64,000 nt of DNA. It comes from Massilia polaris. Its GTDB lineage: Bacteria > Pseudomonadota > Gammaproteobacteria > Burkholderiales > Burkholderiaceae_D. The position numbers and the translations under genes are program-made. Under the pieces are notes generated by a model. That model did no database searches and was not told where the DNA came from. It saw nothing but the letters and a program-made list of their open reading frames with translations. The DNA is taken from the NCBI RefSeq assembly GCF_012927275.1, contig NZ_JABBGG010000005.1, forward strand, positions 278,163 to 342,162, read 5' to 3'. Each line of letters opens with the position of its first letter. The stretch's first letter is position 1. This document shows positions 17,547 through 26,487 of this stretch, piece by piece.

Positions 17547-18875
17547 TCACGCAAGCTTCAACGCCGCATCGACCGAGTCAACCAGGCGCGAAACAATCTC
17601 CGCCAGATCCTTGTCGGCCGCAATAAACGGCGGCGCAAGGAGGACATGGTCGCCGTACTGCCCATCGATCGTTCCTCCCATCGGATACACCATCAGCCCG
17701 TGCGCCATCGCCTGCGACTTGATCGCGGCGTGCAGCTTGCGCTCGGGCGCGAACGGCTGTTTGGTTTCGCGGTCCTGCACCAGCTCCAGCGCCAGCAGCA
17801 GCCCGCGTCCGCGGATGTCGCCCACATGTTCATGCCGGCCGAAGGCATCCCGCAGCATCGCCATCATCGACTCCCCGCGCATGCGCACCGCCGCCAGCAA
17901 GTCATCCTTCTCGATCACTTTCTGCACCGCCAGCGCGGCCGCCGCCGCCACCGGATGCCCGATATACGTATGCCCATGCTGGAAGATGCCGCTGCCGCGC
18001 CGCAGCCGGTCCACCAGCCAGCCCTGCGCCAGCACCGCGCCGATCGGCTGGTAGCCCGCGCCCAGTCCCTTGGCCACGGTGACGATGTCCGGCGCCACGC
18101 CATCCTGCTCGATCGAGTACATGGTGCCGGTGCGGCCCATCCCGCACATCACTTCGTCCGCGATGAACAGCACGCCGTACTTGTCGCAGATCGCGCGCAC
18201 GCCACGGAAGTAGCCGGGCGTGGGCGGAATCGCACCGCCGGTAGCGCCCACCACCGGCTCGGCGCAGAACGCGATGACGTTTTCCGGCCCGGCTCCGAGG
18301 ATCTTCGCTTCCAGCTCCTGCAGCAGCATCGCGGTGTAGTCGCCCTGCGCCTGGCCTGGCGCGCGGTCGCGGTATTCGTAGCAGGGCGCCACGCGCGGCA
18401 CGTCCATCAGCAGCGGCGCGAACGGCTTGCGGCGCCACTCGTTGCCGCCGACCGCCAGCGCGCCCAGCGTATTGCCGTGATAGCTCTGGCGCCGCGCGAT
18501 GAACACGCTGCGCCGGGGCTCGCCGGTTTCGACAGCGTACTGGCGCGCCAGCTTCATCGCGGTCTCCATCGCTTCCGATCCGCCCGACACGAAGTACACC
18601 TCCGACAACCCTTGCGGCGCGCTGGCCACCAGCCGCGCCGCCAGTTCCTCGGCCACGTCGGTGGTGAAGAATGCGGTGTGGGCGTAGGCGATGGTGTCGA
18701 TCTGGCGGTGCATCGCCTCCAGCACGGCCGGGTGGGCGTGCCCCAGCGAGGACACGGCCGCGCCGCCGCTGGCGTCGATGTAGGTGTTGCCGCTGCTGTC
18801 GCGCACCAGCATGCCCTCGGCGCTGACGGCAACGGGCGGGGTGTGGCGGAGATTGCGGTGAACGATGTGGCTCAT
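17547..18875 (-). CDS. Class III aminotransferase (PLP-dependent)
   Basis: The 442-residue cytoplasmic enzyme has the class III signature around LFIADEVMCGMGRTGTMY and the PLP Schiff-base lysine in TVAKGLGAGYQPIG (about residue 270). The N-terminal YIDASGGAAVSSLGHAHP is typical of the omega-amino-acid:pyruvate and putrescine/gamma-aminobutyrate branch. It moves an amino group from an amine or omega-amino acid to an oxo acid. The coding region is convergent with the FAH-family gene and divergent from a carboxymuconolactone-decarboxylase-like gene. The substrate is unassigned. Confidence 0.9.
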   Translation of the reverse strand: MSHIVHRNLRHTPPVAVSAEGMLVRDSSGNTYIDASGGAAVSSLGHAHPAVLEAMHRQIDTIAYAHTAFFTTDVAEELAARLVASAPQGLSEVYFVSGGSEAMETAMKLARQYAVETGEPRRSVFIARRQSYHGNTLGALAVGGNEWRRKPFAPLLMDVPRVAPCYEYRDRAPGQAQGDYTAMLLQELEAKILGAGPENVIAFCAEPVVGATGGAIPPTPGYFRGVRAICDKYGVLFIADEVMCGMGRTGTMYSIEQDGVAPDIVTVAKGLGAGYQPIGAVLAQGWLVDRLRRGSGIFQHGHTYIGHPVAAAAALAVQKVIEKDDLLAAVRMRGESMMAMLRDAFGRHEHVGDIRGRGLLLALELVQDRETKQPFAPERKLHAAIKSQAMAHGLMVYPMGGTIDGQYGDHVLLAPPFIAADKDLAEIVSRLVDSVDAALKLA

Positions 18876-18997
18876 CGGGAATCCTCAAGGAAAGAAGATG
18901 GTTGATGAATGACAATAATCTTGAAGCGGGGCGATTCTTTTGATTTTTCCCCGAAGCTATGCGAATATTTTTTTCAGCACAACAGTGAAAGTCTCTC

Positions 18998-19558
18998 ATG
19001 GCGCAGGACCGGCTCGGCCCCATCGCAACGTGGCACATGACGCCCGCCCAGCAGGCCGCGGCGCAAGCCATCATCGACGGTCCGCGCGGCGCGGTGTACG
19101 GCCCGTTCGTGCCGCTGCTGCGCAGTCCCGAACTGATGGGCCATGCCCAGCGAATGGGCGAGTACCTGCGCTACCGCAGCGCGATCGGCACGAAGCTGTC
19201 GGAACTGGCCATCCTGGTGACCGCGCGCCAATGGGACCAGCAAGTGGAATGGGCGATCCACGCGCCGATCGCGGCGCAGTCGGGCATCAGTGCGGCCGCC
19301 ATCGAGGCGGTGGCGCACGGACGTCGGCCGGACGGCATGACCGACGAGGAAGCGGCGGTCCACGATTTTTCGCTGGAGCTCAACCGCGACAAGCGCGTGT
19401 CGGACCCCAGCTATGCCCGCGCGCTGGCGCTATTTGGCGAACGCGGCGTGGTCGACCTGATGGCCATCAACGGCTATTACACCTTCCTGGCCATGGTGAT
19501 GAATGCAGCGCAGACCGCCGCGCCGGAGCCGCCGGCGGCAAGCATGCCAGAACGATAA
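18998..19558 (+). CDS. Carboxymuconolactone decarboxylase (AhpD-like) family protein
   Basis: The 186-residue helical protein has the CMD core seen as GTKLSELAILVTARQW followed by VEWAIHAPIAAQSGIS. AhpD-type peroxidases carry a CxxC pair in this helix; here the positions are not cysteines, so disulfide peroxidase activity is unlikely and the protein falls with the non-AhpD CMD relatives. The C-terminal block NGYYTFLAMVMNAAQ fits the family. It is divergent from the aminotransferase and stands alone. Confidence 0.82.
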   Translation: MAQDRLGPIATWHMTPAQQAAAQAIIDGPRGAVYGPFVPLLRSPELMGHAQRMGEYLRYRSAIGTKLSELAILVTARQWDQQVEWAIHAPIAAQSGISAAAIEAVAHGRRPDGMTDEEAAVHDFSLELNRDKRVSDPSYARALALFGERGVVDLMAINGYYTFLAMVMNAAQTAAPEPPAASMPER

Positions 19559-19658
19559 TATGTTGTTTTTTTTGTCGAGGCTTAGCCGCCACGCGCGACC
19601 AGTTGTAAACATCTTCCTTTTGCCGCATTGCAACAATGCAGCTTGAAATTGAGGCAGC

Positions 19659-19680
19659 GGGCGCCAACTGGCGCCCGGTT
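19659..19680 (+). terminator. GC-rich hairpin between the CMD-like gene and chemoreceptor 2
   Basis: A perfect 7-base stem (GGGCGCC, AACT loop, GGCGCCC) is followed by GGTTTTC. It lies about 100 bases after the CMD-like stop codon and about 40 bases before the chemoreceptor start. It could end transcription from the first gene or be a leader hairpin of the second. The T-run is short, so an intrinsic terminator is only plausible. Confidence 0.4.
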
Positions 19681-19716
19681 TTCGCCCTGCTTCCTCATTA
19701 GTCCTAGGAACAAGCA

Positions 19717-21390
19717 ATGTCCTTCTCCAATCTCAAGATCGGCGCCCGCCTGGGCCTCGGTTTCGCTCTCGTGCTGGCGCTGCTGGCGCTGCTGGCCGCC
19801 GTGGCCGGTGTCGGCCTCGCGTCGATGGCGCGCATCGAAACGCGCCTGACGCAAATCGTCGATGACAACAACGTCAAGATTTTCTCAATAAGTAATGTCG
19901 CCGACAACTTCCGCGATATTTCGCTGGCCGTCTCGAACATGGTGGTGCAGGAAAATCCGGCCGAACTGCAGAAGCAGGTCGACGCACTGGCCGCGGCACG
20001 CGCCCGCTACGGCAAGGCGAAGAAGATATTCCTGGCCACTAACCTGAATGAACAGGAAAAGACTTTGCTGGCCAGGCTTGACGCCGCAATCGCGTTCGCC
20101 ACGCCGAAGGTCGACAAGACAGTCGAACTGAGCGTGGCCGGTTCGCGCGTCGAAGCTGCCCAGAGCATGACGATGCATTCGGCCCCAGGTACAGCGGCGG
20201 CAATCGCTGTCATCGACGAGATCGTGCAACTCGAAAAAGACCAGGCAGGCCAGGCGGCGGCGGACGCCAAGACGGCCTACGCCAGCGCGCGCAACCAGGT
20301 GCTGCTGATCGCCCTGATTGCGGTGCTGGCCGGCGTGGCGGTCGCATGGTTCATTACCCGTTCGATCACCCGCCCGATCCGTGCCGCTGTCAAAGTAGCC
20401 GAGACGGTCGCCTCCGGCGATTTGAGCAGCACCATCGACGTCTCCGGACGCGACCAAACCGGCCAGCTGATGCCGGCCCTGAAGAACATGAACGACAGCC
20501 TTAACCGCATCGTCGGCGATGTCCGCGGCGGTACTGACTCGATCGCGCTCGGCTCCGATGAGATCGCCCGAGGCAACCTCGACCTGTCGGCCCGCACCGA
20601 ACAGCAGGCCAGCGCGCTGGAAGAAACCGCGTCGTCGATGGAAGAACTGACCTCCACCGTCAAGCAGAACGCCGACAACGCGCGCCAGGCCAACCAGCTG
20701 GCCGTATCGGCGCAGGAAGTGGCGGTCGAAGGCGGCCAGGTGGTCTCGCAGGTGGTCGACACGATGGGCGCGATCAACGAGTCGGCGCGCAAGATCGTCG
20801 ACATCATCGGGGTCATCGACGGCATCGCCTTCCAGACCAACATCCTCGCTCTGAACGCGGCGGTCGAAGCGGCGCGCGCGGGCGAGCAGGGACGCGGCTT
20901 TGCCGTCGTCGCGACCGAAGTGCGCAACCTGGCGCAGCGTTCGGCCGCGGCGGCGAAGGAAATCAAGGTCCTGATCGGCGACTCGGTCAACGCGGTGGAA
21001 ACCGGCTCGCGCCTGGTCGACCAGGCCGGCACCACGATGGACAAGATCGTCGCCAGTGTCGAACGGGTAACCGACATCATGGGCGAGATCACCGCGGCCA
21101 GCCGCGAGCAGGAAGCCGGCATCGAACAGATCAACCAGGCGATCGGCGACATGGATTCGGTCACGCAGCAAAATGCCGCGCTGCTGGAAGAAGCCGCGGC
21201 GGCGGCGCAGTCGCTGCGCGAGCAAGCAGGTAACCTGACGCACGCGGTCAGCGTGTTCAAGCTCGATGTGCAGTCGGTGAAGGCGCCGGCCAGGATGGTG
21301 TCGGCGCCAGTGCGTGCGCCGGCGAAAAAGGCGGCGCCGGTGCGCCTCGCGGCAGCGGGAGCTGCGCGCGACGAGTCGGAAAGCTATTAA
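19717..21390 (+). CDS. Methyl-accepting chemotaxis protein
   Basis: The 557-residue receptor has transmembrane helix 1 at about 11-33, a periplasmic four-helix-bundle domain (about 35-190), transmembrane helix 2 (about 190-212), HAMP (about 213-266) and the methylation and signalling helices. The hairpin tip reads [20 protein letters not shown], identical over this stretch to the first receptor at 5304-6983. The C-terminal tail is Ala/Pro/Lys-rich and ends DESESY, without a recognisable CheR-binding pentapeptide. It is monocistronic, and its last 4 bases overlap the end of a small convergent gene. Confidence 0.95.
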   Translation: MSFSNLKIGARLGLGFALVLALLALLAAVAGVGLASMARIETRLTQIVDDNNVKIFSISNVADNFRDISLAVSNMVVQENPAELQKQVDALAAARARYGKAKKIFLATNLNEQEKTLLARLDAAIAFATPKVDKTVELSVAGSRVEAAQSMTMHSAPGTAAAIAVIDEIVQLEKDQAGQAAADAKTAYASARNQVLLIALIAVLAGVAVAWFITRSITRPIRAAVKVAETVASGDLSSTIDVSGRDQTGQLMPALKNMNDSLNRIVGDVRGGTDSIALGSDEIARGNLDLSARTEQQASALEETASSMEELTSTVKQNADNARQANQLAVSAQEVAVEGGQVVSQVVDTMGAINESARKIVDIIGVIDGIAFQTNILALNAAVEAARAGEQGRGFAVVATEVRNLAQRSAAAAKEIKVLIGDSVNAVETGSRLVDQAGTTMDKIVASVERVTDIMGEITAASREQEAGIEQINQAIGDMDSVTQQNAALLEEAAAAAQSLREQAGNLTHAVSVFKLDVQSVKAPARMVSAPVRAPAKKAAPVRLAAAGAARDESESY

Positions 21391-21590
21391 GCCAGCGCTT
21401 CTTTCGCCGCTTCTTCGGGAGTCAGCCCATCGTAGAACTGGTCGGTGAACCACTCGATCTGTTCTTCGATGTGCTCCTGGGCCTGATCGACGGTCGCGCC
21501 GCCGGCCACCAGGAATCCCTCGACCTCGATGCACCAGTTAATCAGTGCCATCGTCTCTTCGTCGAGTTCCTCAGGTTTTTTCTTTGCCAT
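21387..21590 (-). CDS. Small conserved acidic protein, function unknown
   Basis: The 67-residue protein starts at ATG 21590, with AGGAC upstream. It reads as helical and acidic: [22 protein letters not shown], in its parts, then [34 protein letters not shown]. No membrane segment or known domain was recognised. It lies 16 bases after the stop of a ribbon-helix-helix-like gene on the same strand and is probably co-transcribed with it. An upstream in-frame start at 21650 would overlap that gene and is rejected. Confidence 0.65.
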   Translation of the reverse strand: MAKKKPEELDEETMALINWCIEVEGFLVAGGATVDQAQEHIEEQIEWFTDQFYDGLTPEEAAKEALA

Positions 21591-21606
21591 GCTGTCCTCC
21601 GGTCGG

Positions 21607-21873
21607 TCAGGCCGCAAGGCCCTTGGCGAGGAGTTCGGCCACCGTCTCATTCAGGTCGGTGCCGCGCTCTTTTGCCAGCGCCTGGATCTGCTGGACCAGG
21701 TCACCATTCAGCTTGACTGCAAACGGCACCAGGCCAAGCGCCTGGTCGCGTTTGCGCTGCTCGCGTCGGTCGACCACTGCCGTATCGGCATTGCCAAAAC
21801 CGGCGGCTCCGGGAGCGCTCATCTGGCCCATCAATTTTTTGGCGTCGCTCTTTGCCATTCCGGTTTTTTTCAT
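21607..21873 (-). CDS. Small ribbon-helix-helix-like protein
   Basis: The protein has 88 residues from ATG 21873 (83 if ATG 21858 is used). After a basic, disordered-looking N-terminus (KREQRKRDQ region, about residues 36-44), the C-terminal half reads VPFAVKLNGDLVQQIQALAKERG and TDLNETVAELLAKGL. That is a strand followed by two helices, which matches the ribbon-helix-helix pattern of small DNA-binding proteins and antitoxins. No known toxin family is adjacent; the following gene is a small acidic protein. DNA binding is inference. Confidence 0.6.
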   Translation of the reverse strand: MKKTGMAKSDAKKLMGQMSAPGAAGFGNADTAVVDRREQRKRDQALGLVPFAVKLNGDLVQQIQALAKERGTDLNETVAELLAKGLAA

Positions 21874-21890
21874 TTGCTGCTTTCAGTTGC

Positions 21891-22559
21891 TCAGGCCAGG
21901 ACTTTTTTAAGCCAGGCGCCGATGTCGTTAATTTCTTCAAGACACAGCGAATGCTGCATCGGGTATTCGTGCCACTCGACCTGGTAGCCCAGGGCTTTGA
22001 GCAGGTCGCGCGACTGGTGGGCCCTGGCGACGGGAATTACGCCGTCATGGGTGCCATGGACCAGGAAGATCGGCATCTTCAGGCTGGCTTCACTGCGTTC
22101 GTTCGAGATCTTGTCGGCCAGCGGCACATAACCAGACAGGCACAGAAGGCCCGCCAGCTTTTCATCGTGGCGCAGCCCGGTCTGCAAGGTCATCGCGCAG
22201 CCTTGCGAGAAGCCGGCCAGGATGATGCGTTCGGCCGGGATGCCGCGCGACTTTTCGCGCGCGATCAGCGCTTCGACGTCGACCTGCGATGCACGCAGGC
22301 CGGCTTCGTCTTCACGGCGCGCGATGTCGGTGCCGACGATGTCGTACCAGGCGCGCATCACGTAGCCGTTATTGATCGTCACCGGCATCGTCTTCGCATG
22401 CGGGAAGATGAAGCGGATGCCCGGCAGTCCGGCCAGGTCAAGCTCGTCCACCAGCGGGACGAAGTCGTTGCCGTCAGCGCCCAGGCCGTGCATCCAGATC
22501 ACCGCTACCGGTGGATTGGGAGCGGTTTCGATTTCGATATTCTCGAGCAGTTCGTTCAT
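21891..22559 (-). CDS. Carboxylesterase/phospholipase of the alpha/beta hydrolase fold
   Basis: The 222-residue protein starts at ATG 22559, which overlaps the stop of mogA as ATGA. The catalytic triad is visible: nucleophile Ser118 in GFSQG, Asp172 in HGTHDGVIP and His203 in MQHSL. The oxyanion loop is HGLGADG near residue 24. This is the acyl-protein thioesterase/lysophospholipase-like carboxylesterase family of Proteobacteria, which hydrolyses short-chain esters in the cytoplasm. No signal peptide is present. The 63-base upstream extension of the frame lies inside mogA and is not used. Confidence 0.9.
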   Translation of the reverse strand: MNELLENIEIETAPNPPVAVIWMHGLGADGNDFVPLVDELDLAGLPGIRFIFPHAKTMPVTINNGYVMRAWYDIVGTDIARREDEAGLRASQVDVEALIAREKSRGIPAERIILAGFSQGCAMTLQTGLRHDEKLAGLLCLSGYVPLADKISNERSEASLKMPIFLVHGTHDGVIPVARAHQSRDLLKALGYQVEWHEYPMQHSLCLEEINDIGAWLKKVLA

Positions 22560-23197
22560 TGCGCGTTGTCTTTCGCAGCCGCGGGCGGGCGCTGCGCCGT
22601 CTTCGGGCGCCAGGCCTTGCATACCGCAGGGTCGGTTTCGATGTAGGGGCCGCCGATCAGGTCGAGGCAGTAAGGCACCGCCGCGAAGATGCCGGCGACC
22701 AGCTGCTGGCCGTCCGCGTCCTTCAGGCCTTCCAGCGTTTCCTTGATGGCCTTCGGCTGGCCGGGCAGGTTCATGATCAGCGCCGCGTGATCGTGCGTCT
22801 CGCGGATCACCGCCACCTGGCGCGACAGGATCGCGGTCGGCACGAACTGCAGGCTGACCTGGCGCATTTGCTCGCCGAAGCCAGGCATCTCCTTGGTGCC
22901 GACAGCCAGCGTGGCTTCGGGCGTGACGTCGCGCCGGGCAGGCCCGGTGCCGCCGGTGGTCAGCACCATGTGGCAGCGTGCGCCGTCGACCAGCTCGATC
23001 AGCGTCTTTTCGATCTGTTCGCGTTCGTCGGGGATCAGGCGCGGCTCGATGCGGTAAGGCGTGGTGAGGACCTGCGCCAGCCAGTCGGACAGCGCGGGAA
23101 TCCCTTTGTCTTCATAGATGCCGCCGCTTGCGCGGTCGGACACCGACACCAGCCCGACGACCAGCATGTCCGGGTCAGTCGTCTTCTGGGTCTTCAT
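22556..23197 (-). CDS. mogA: Molybdopterin adenylyltransferase
   Basis: The protein of about 213 residues adenylates molybdopterin before molybdenum insertion in molybdenum cofactor synthesis. The MoCF-biosynthesis signatures are clear: GLVSVSDRASGGIYEDKG at the N-terminus and TTGGTGPARRDVTPEAT in the middle, then LPGQPKAIKETL. The C-terminal 25 residues are an Ala/Pro/Lys tail. Start choice is uncertain: ATG 23197 overlaps the end of darP by 23 bases, and ATG 23167 would avoid the overlap. It is coupled at its 3' end to the carboxylesterase gene. Confidence 0.93.
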   Translation of the reverse strand: MKTQKTTDPDMLVVGLVSVSDRASGGIYEDKGIPALSDWLAQVLTTPYRIEPRLIPDEREQIEKTLIELVDGARCHMVLTTGGTGPARRDVTPEATLAVGTKEMPGFGEQMRQVSLQFVPTAILSRQVAVIRETHDHAALIMNLPGQPKAIKETLEGLKDADGQQLVAGIFAAVPYCLDLIGGPYIETDPAVCKAWRPKTAQRPPAAAKDNAQ

Positions 23198-23783
23198 CGG
23201 TGATGTAGTCTTCGTCGTCGTCATCCGGTTTGGCGGCAGCGCCTTTCTTGGACAGGTCCTTGAGGATCTGGAAGATCTCGCGGTAGGCCTTCGGCGGCTT
23301 GTTCTCGGCCTGCTCCTTGCGGGCGTTGCGGATCAAGGTGCGCAGCTGCTGCACGTCGAGCTCAGGATGCTCGGCCATCAGCACGGTCAGCGCGTTGTCG
23401 TCGGCCAGCAGCTTGTCGCGGCGGCGTTCCATCGCGTGCAGGAAGGCGGTGTCGGATTTCGACATACCTTTCCAGCTGTCGATGGTGCGACGGATGACGG
23501 CCAGTTCTTCCTCGTCGAGCGTGCGCATTTTTTTGCCGACGAACTGCATCTGGCGGCGACGGCCTTCGTGGTTGGTGATGGTCTGGCACATCAGGATCGC
23601 GTCCTTGACGTCGTCCGGCATTGGCACGCGCTTGACGCGGTCGCGCGGTTCGGCCACCAGTTCTTCGCCGAGCTTTTGCAGCTCGCTCATCTGGCGCTTC
23701 AGCTCGGACTTCGACGGGCGTTCGTACTCTTGTTCGAACTCATTGGACTGGAACCCGCAGGCACCGCGGTTTGGATTTGGCAT
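23175..23783 (-). CDS. darP: Ribosome-associated protein DarP (YjgA, DUF615)
   Basis: The 202-residue protein starts at ATG 23783; the frame is open to 23903 but that part overlaps the divergent pmbA start. The DUF615 core is complete, with the segments ERPSKSELKRQMSELQKLGE, MPDDVKDAILMCQTITNHEGRRRQMQFVGKKM (in parts) and WKGMSKSDTAFLHAMERRRDKLL. The C-terminus is extremely acidic (DDDDEDYITDEDPEDD). The family associates with the large ribosomal subunit late in its assembly. The divergent arrangement with pmbA is a common gene pair in beta- and gamma-proteobacteria. Confidence 0.93.
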   Translation of the reverse strand: MPNPNRGACGFQSNEFEQEYERPSKSELKRQMSELQKLGEELVAEPRDRVKRVPMPDDVKDAILMCQTITNHEGRRRQMQFVGKKMRTLDEEELAVIRRTIDSWKGMSKSDTAFLHAMERRRDKLLADDNALTVLMAEHPELDVQQLRTLIRNARKEQAENKPPKAYREIFQILKDLSKKGAAAKPDDDDEDYITDEDPEDD

Positions 23784-23879
23784 GATAGGGAAATCCGGTA
23801 CAGGCGCACGGCCTCCCGGTAAAAACAGTAAACGACTGCTATCATACCCGTTTAACCGGATAGCCGAGAAAAACACGAC

Positions 23880-25232
23880 ATGAACGACTCCGTCTTTATC
23901 CATACCCAGGACCAGCTCAAGCAGCTCGCCAGCGATGTGCTCGGCTTTGCAAAGGAGCAGGGCGGCTCCGATGCGTCGGTCGAGATCAGCGAGGGCAGCG
24001 GTTTATCCGTTTCAGTGCGCCGCGGCAAGATCGAGACGATCGAGCAGAACAAGGACAAGGGCATGGGCGTGACGGTCTACATCGGCCAGAAGCGCGGCAA
24101 CGCCAGCACCTCCGACTTTTCGCCGGCCGCGCTGCGCGCCACGGTCGAAGCGGCCTACAACATCGCCCGCTTCACCGCCGACGACGACTGCGCCGGCCTG
24201 GCCGACGAGGACATGCTGGAGAAGAACCCGCGCGACCTGCGCCTGTGCTACCCGTGGCAGATATCGGCCGAAGAAGCAGTGGTCATCGCCCAGCGCGCCG
24301 AAGCGGCCGCGTTCGAAGTCGACCCGCGCATCACCAACAGCGAAGGCGCCAGCGTCTACGTGCAGCAGTCGCACTTCGTATCGGCCAACTCGCGCGGCTT
24401 CTCCGGCGGCTACCCGTTCTCGCGCCACACGCTGTCGGTCGCGCCGATCGCAGGCAAGGGCGCCAAGATGCAGCGCGACGACTGGTACACCTCGGTGCGC
24501 GATCCCAAGAACATGGCCAAGCCGGAAGCCGTCGGCCGCTACGCCGCCGAACGCGCACTGGCGCGCCTGAACGCGCGCAAGCTCGACACCCGCACCTGCC
24601 CGGTGCTGTTCGAAGCGCCGCTGGCCGCTGGCCTGCTCGGCTCCTTCGTGCAGGCCACGTCGGGCGGGGCGCTGTACCGCAAGTCGACCTTCCTGCTCGA
24701 TTCGCTCGGCCAGTCGATCTTTCCGTCGCATATCCACGTGCTCGAAGACCCGCACGTGATCGGCGGCGTCGGCTCGGCGCCGTTCGATGAAGAAGGCGTG
24801 CGCACGGTGCGCCGCAATGTCGTCGAAAACGGCGTGCTGAAGGGGTATTTCCTGTCCTCGTACTCGGCGCGCAAGCTGGGCATGAAGACCACTGGCAATG
24901 CGGGCGGTTCGCACAACCTGTCGCTGACCTCGTCGCATACGAAAAAGGCCGACGACTTCGCCGGCATGCTGCGCAAGATGGACCGCGGCCTGCTGGTCAC
25001 CGAACTGATGGGGCAGGGGACCAACTACGTCACCGGCGACTATTCGCGCGGCGCGTCGGGCTACTGGGTCGAGAACGGCGTGATCCAGTATCCGGTCGAG
25101 GAGATCACCATTGCCGGCAACATGAAGGACATGTTCCAGGCCATCGTCGCCATCGGCAATGACGTACTTACGCGCGGTAACAAGTCGACCGGGTCGATCC
25201 TGATCGAGAAGATGGTCATCGCCGGCAGCTAA
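23880..25232 (+). CDS. pmbA: Metalloprotease PmbA (TldE)
   Basis: The 450-residue TldD/PmbA family protein has the N-terminal domain through about residue 200 and the C-terminal beta-rich domain with FEAPLAAGLLGSFVQATSGGALY, in parts, then KTTGNAGGSHNLSL and GQGTNYVTGDYSRGASGYWVE near the end. With TldD it forms a heterodimeric protease used for peptide maturation and antitoxin turnover; the zinc site lies in TldD, which is not in this window. The start ATG at 23880 has a weak purine-rich site (GAGAAAAA). It is divergent from darP. Confidence 0.94.
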   Translation: MNDSVFIHTQDQLKQLASDVLGFAKEQGGSDASVEISEGSGLSVSVRRGKIETIEQNKDKGMGVTVYIGQKRGNASTSDFSPAALRATVEAAYNIARFTADDDCAGLADEDMLEKNPRDLRLCYPWQISAEEAVVIAQRAEAAAFEVDPRITNSEGASVYVQQSHFVSANSRGFSGGYPFSRHTLSVAPIAGKGAKMQRDDWYTSVRDPKNMAKPEAVGRYAAERALARLNARKLDTRTCPVLFEAPLAAGLLGSFVQATSGGALYRKSTFLLDSLGQSIFPSHIHVLEDPHVIGGVGSAPFDEEGVRTVRRNVVENGVLKGYFLSSYSARKLGMKTTGNAGGSHNLSLTSSHTKKADDFAGMLRKMDRGLLVTELMGQGTNYVTGDYSRGASGYWVENGVIQYPVEEITIAGNMKDMFQAIVAIGNDVLTRGNKSTGSILIEKMVIAGS

Positions 25233-25274
25233 CTGCTGAGTTCGGCTCATATTTTCGTTGCAAGCTTGAGCAGT

Positions 25275-25309
25275 CGGCAATACACTAAGTCTCAGCTGGT
25301 GTATTGCCG
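25275..25309 (+). promoter_or_regulatory. Perfect inverted repeat in the takP leader
   Basis: CGGCAATACAC at 25275-25285 is exactly repeated as its reverse complement, GTGTATTGCCG, at 25299-25309 with a 13-base loop. It ends 28 bases before the takP ATG. No T-run follows, so it is not a standard terminator. It could be an operator for a dimeric regulator or an mRNA leader hairpin. Confidence 0.5.
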
Positions 25310-25337
25310 GTTACACAAAAACTCAGGAGACAAAAAT

Positions 25338-26426
25338 ATGGAACGTCGTTCCTTTATCAAGAAGGCTGCGGTTGGCGCTTCGGCTGCCGCAGTTGCTGCA
25401 CCGGCACTGGCGCAATCGCTGCCGACCATTAACTGGCGCCTCGCCAGCAGTTTCCCAAAGTCCCTCGACACCATCTTCGCTGCATCGGACACGCTGTCCA
25501 AGCGCGTATCGCAGCTGACCGGAGGCAAATTCAACATCCGCACCTTCGCCGCTGGCGAAATCGTGCCGGGCCTGCAGGTCATGGACGCGGTCCAGGCCGG
25601 CACGGTCGAAATGGGCCACAGCGCGTCGTACTACTACTTCGGCAAGGACCCTACCTTCGCGTTCGACTGCGCAGTGCCGTTCGGCCTGACCTCGCGCCAG
25701 CACACGGCCTGGTTCGACCAGGGCGGCGGCCGCGAACTGACCCGCGAATTCTTCCGCGGCTACGGCATCGTCAACTTCCTGGGCGGTAACTCCGGCACCC
25801 AGATGGGCGGATGGTACCGCAAGGAAATCAAGTCGGTTGCCGACCTGAAGGGCATGAAGATGCGCGTGGCAGGCTTCGCCGGCCAGGTGCTGACCCGCCT
25901 GGGCGTGGTGCCGCAGCAGCTGGCTGGCGGCGACATCTACCCGGCGCTGGAAAAGGGCACGATCGACGCGGCTGAGTGGGTTGGACCGTACGACGACGAG
26001 AAGCTGGGCTTCTTCAAGGTCGCACCGTTCTACTACGCACCGGGCTGGTGGGAATCGGGCGCGAACTTCTCGTTCTACGTCGGCGTCAAGGAATGGGAAA
26101 AGCTGCCGAAGGAATACCAGGCTGCGCTGGAAGTGGCGACTTACGAAGCGCACGTCGTCATGCAGGCCGAGTACGACACCAAGAACCCGGCAGCGCTGGC
26201 GCGCCTGCTGAAGAACGGCGTCAAGCTGCGCACCTTCTCGCGCGACATCATGGATGCCTGCTACAAGAATGCGCAGGCGGTGATGAACGAAGAAGCTGCG
26301 AAGAACGCCAAGTTCAAGAAGATCTACGAACCATGGAAGCGCTTCCAGCGTGACCAGAACATGTGGGCGTCGGTGTCCGAGGCCAGCATGCAGGACTTCC
26401 TGATCCGCGCGGGCCGCGCTAAGTAA
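25338..26426 (+). CDS. takP: TRAP transporter solute receptor, TakP family (copy 1)
   Basis: The 362-residue periplasmic binding protein starts at ATG 25338 with AGGAGA upstream. A twin-arginine signal, ERRSFIKKAAVGA, ends near AAPALAQ. The mature part follows the TakP pattern known for 2-oxo-acid-binding TRAP receptors: TWRLASSFPKS-type opening, VPGLQVMDAVQAGTVEMGH, YYYFGKDPTFAF, GNSGTQMGGWYRKE (with the conserved ligand-binding Arg) and GTIDAAEWVGPYDDEKLG. Export through Tat suggests folding with its ligand or metal before secretion. The membrane subunits are not adjacent; dctQM genes lie at 55023-57302. A second, clearly paralogous copy is at 28763-29854. Ligand assignment to oxo acids is inference from family. 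Confidence 0.93.
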   Translation: MERRSFIKKAAVGASAAAVAAPALAQSLPTINWRLASSFPKSLDTIFAASDTLSKRVSQLTGGKFNIRTFAAGEIVPGLQVMDAVQAGTVEMGHSASYYYFGKDPTFAFDCAVPFGLTSRQHTAWFDQGGGRELTREFFRGYGIVNFLGGNSGTQMGGWYRKEIKSVADLKGMKMRVAGFAGQVLTRLGVVPQQLAGGDIYPALEKGTIDAAEWVGPYDDEKLGFFKVAPFYYAPGWWESGANFSFYVGVKEWEKLPKEYQAALEVATYEAHVVMQAEYDTKNPAALARLLKNGVKLRTFSRDIMDACYKNAQAVMNEEAAKNAKFKKIYEPWKRFQRDQNMWASVSEASMQDFLIRAGRAK

Positions 26427-26443
26427 ACTGCTCTACAAGTAGA

Positions 26444-26476
26444 AATGCCGCCATGCTTGCCTGGCGGCATTTTTTT
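26444..26476 (+). terminator. Rho-independent terminator after takP copy 1
   Basis: A 9-base perfect stem (ATGCCGCCA, 8-base loop, TGGCGGCAT) is followed directly by seven T residues in an eight-base tract. It begins about 18 bases after the takP stop codon. On the opposite strand the same stem could also serve the convergent STY0301-type gene. Confidence 0.88.
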
Positions 26477-26487
26477 CACGTTCGCAG

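Noticed and set aside
19559..19716. Possible c-di-GMP riboswitch before the second chemoreceptor
   Set aside because: Chemoreceptor leaders often have such switches, but no GEMM-type conserved core (the paired helices and the CACGCA/GGCAAACC-like segments) could be found; only one simple hairpin is present.
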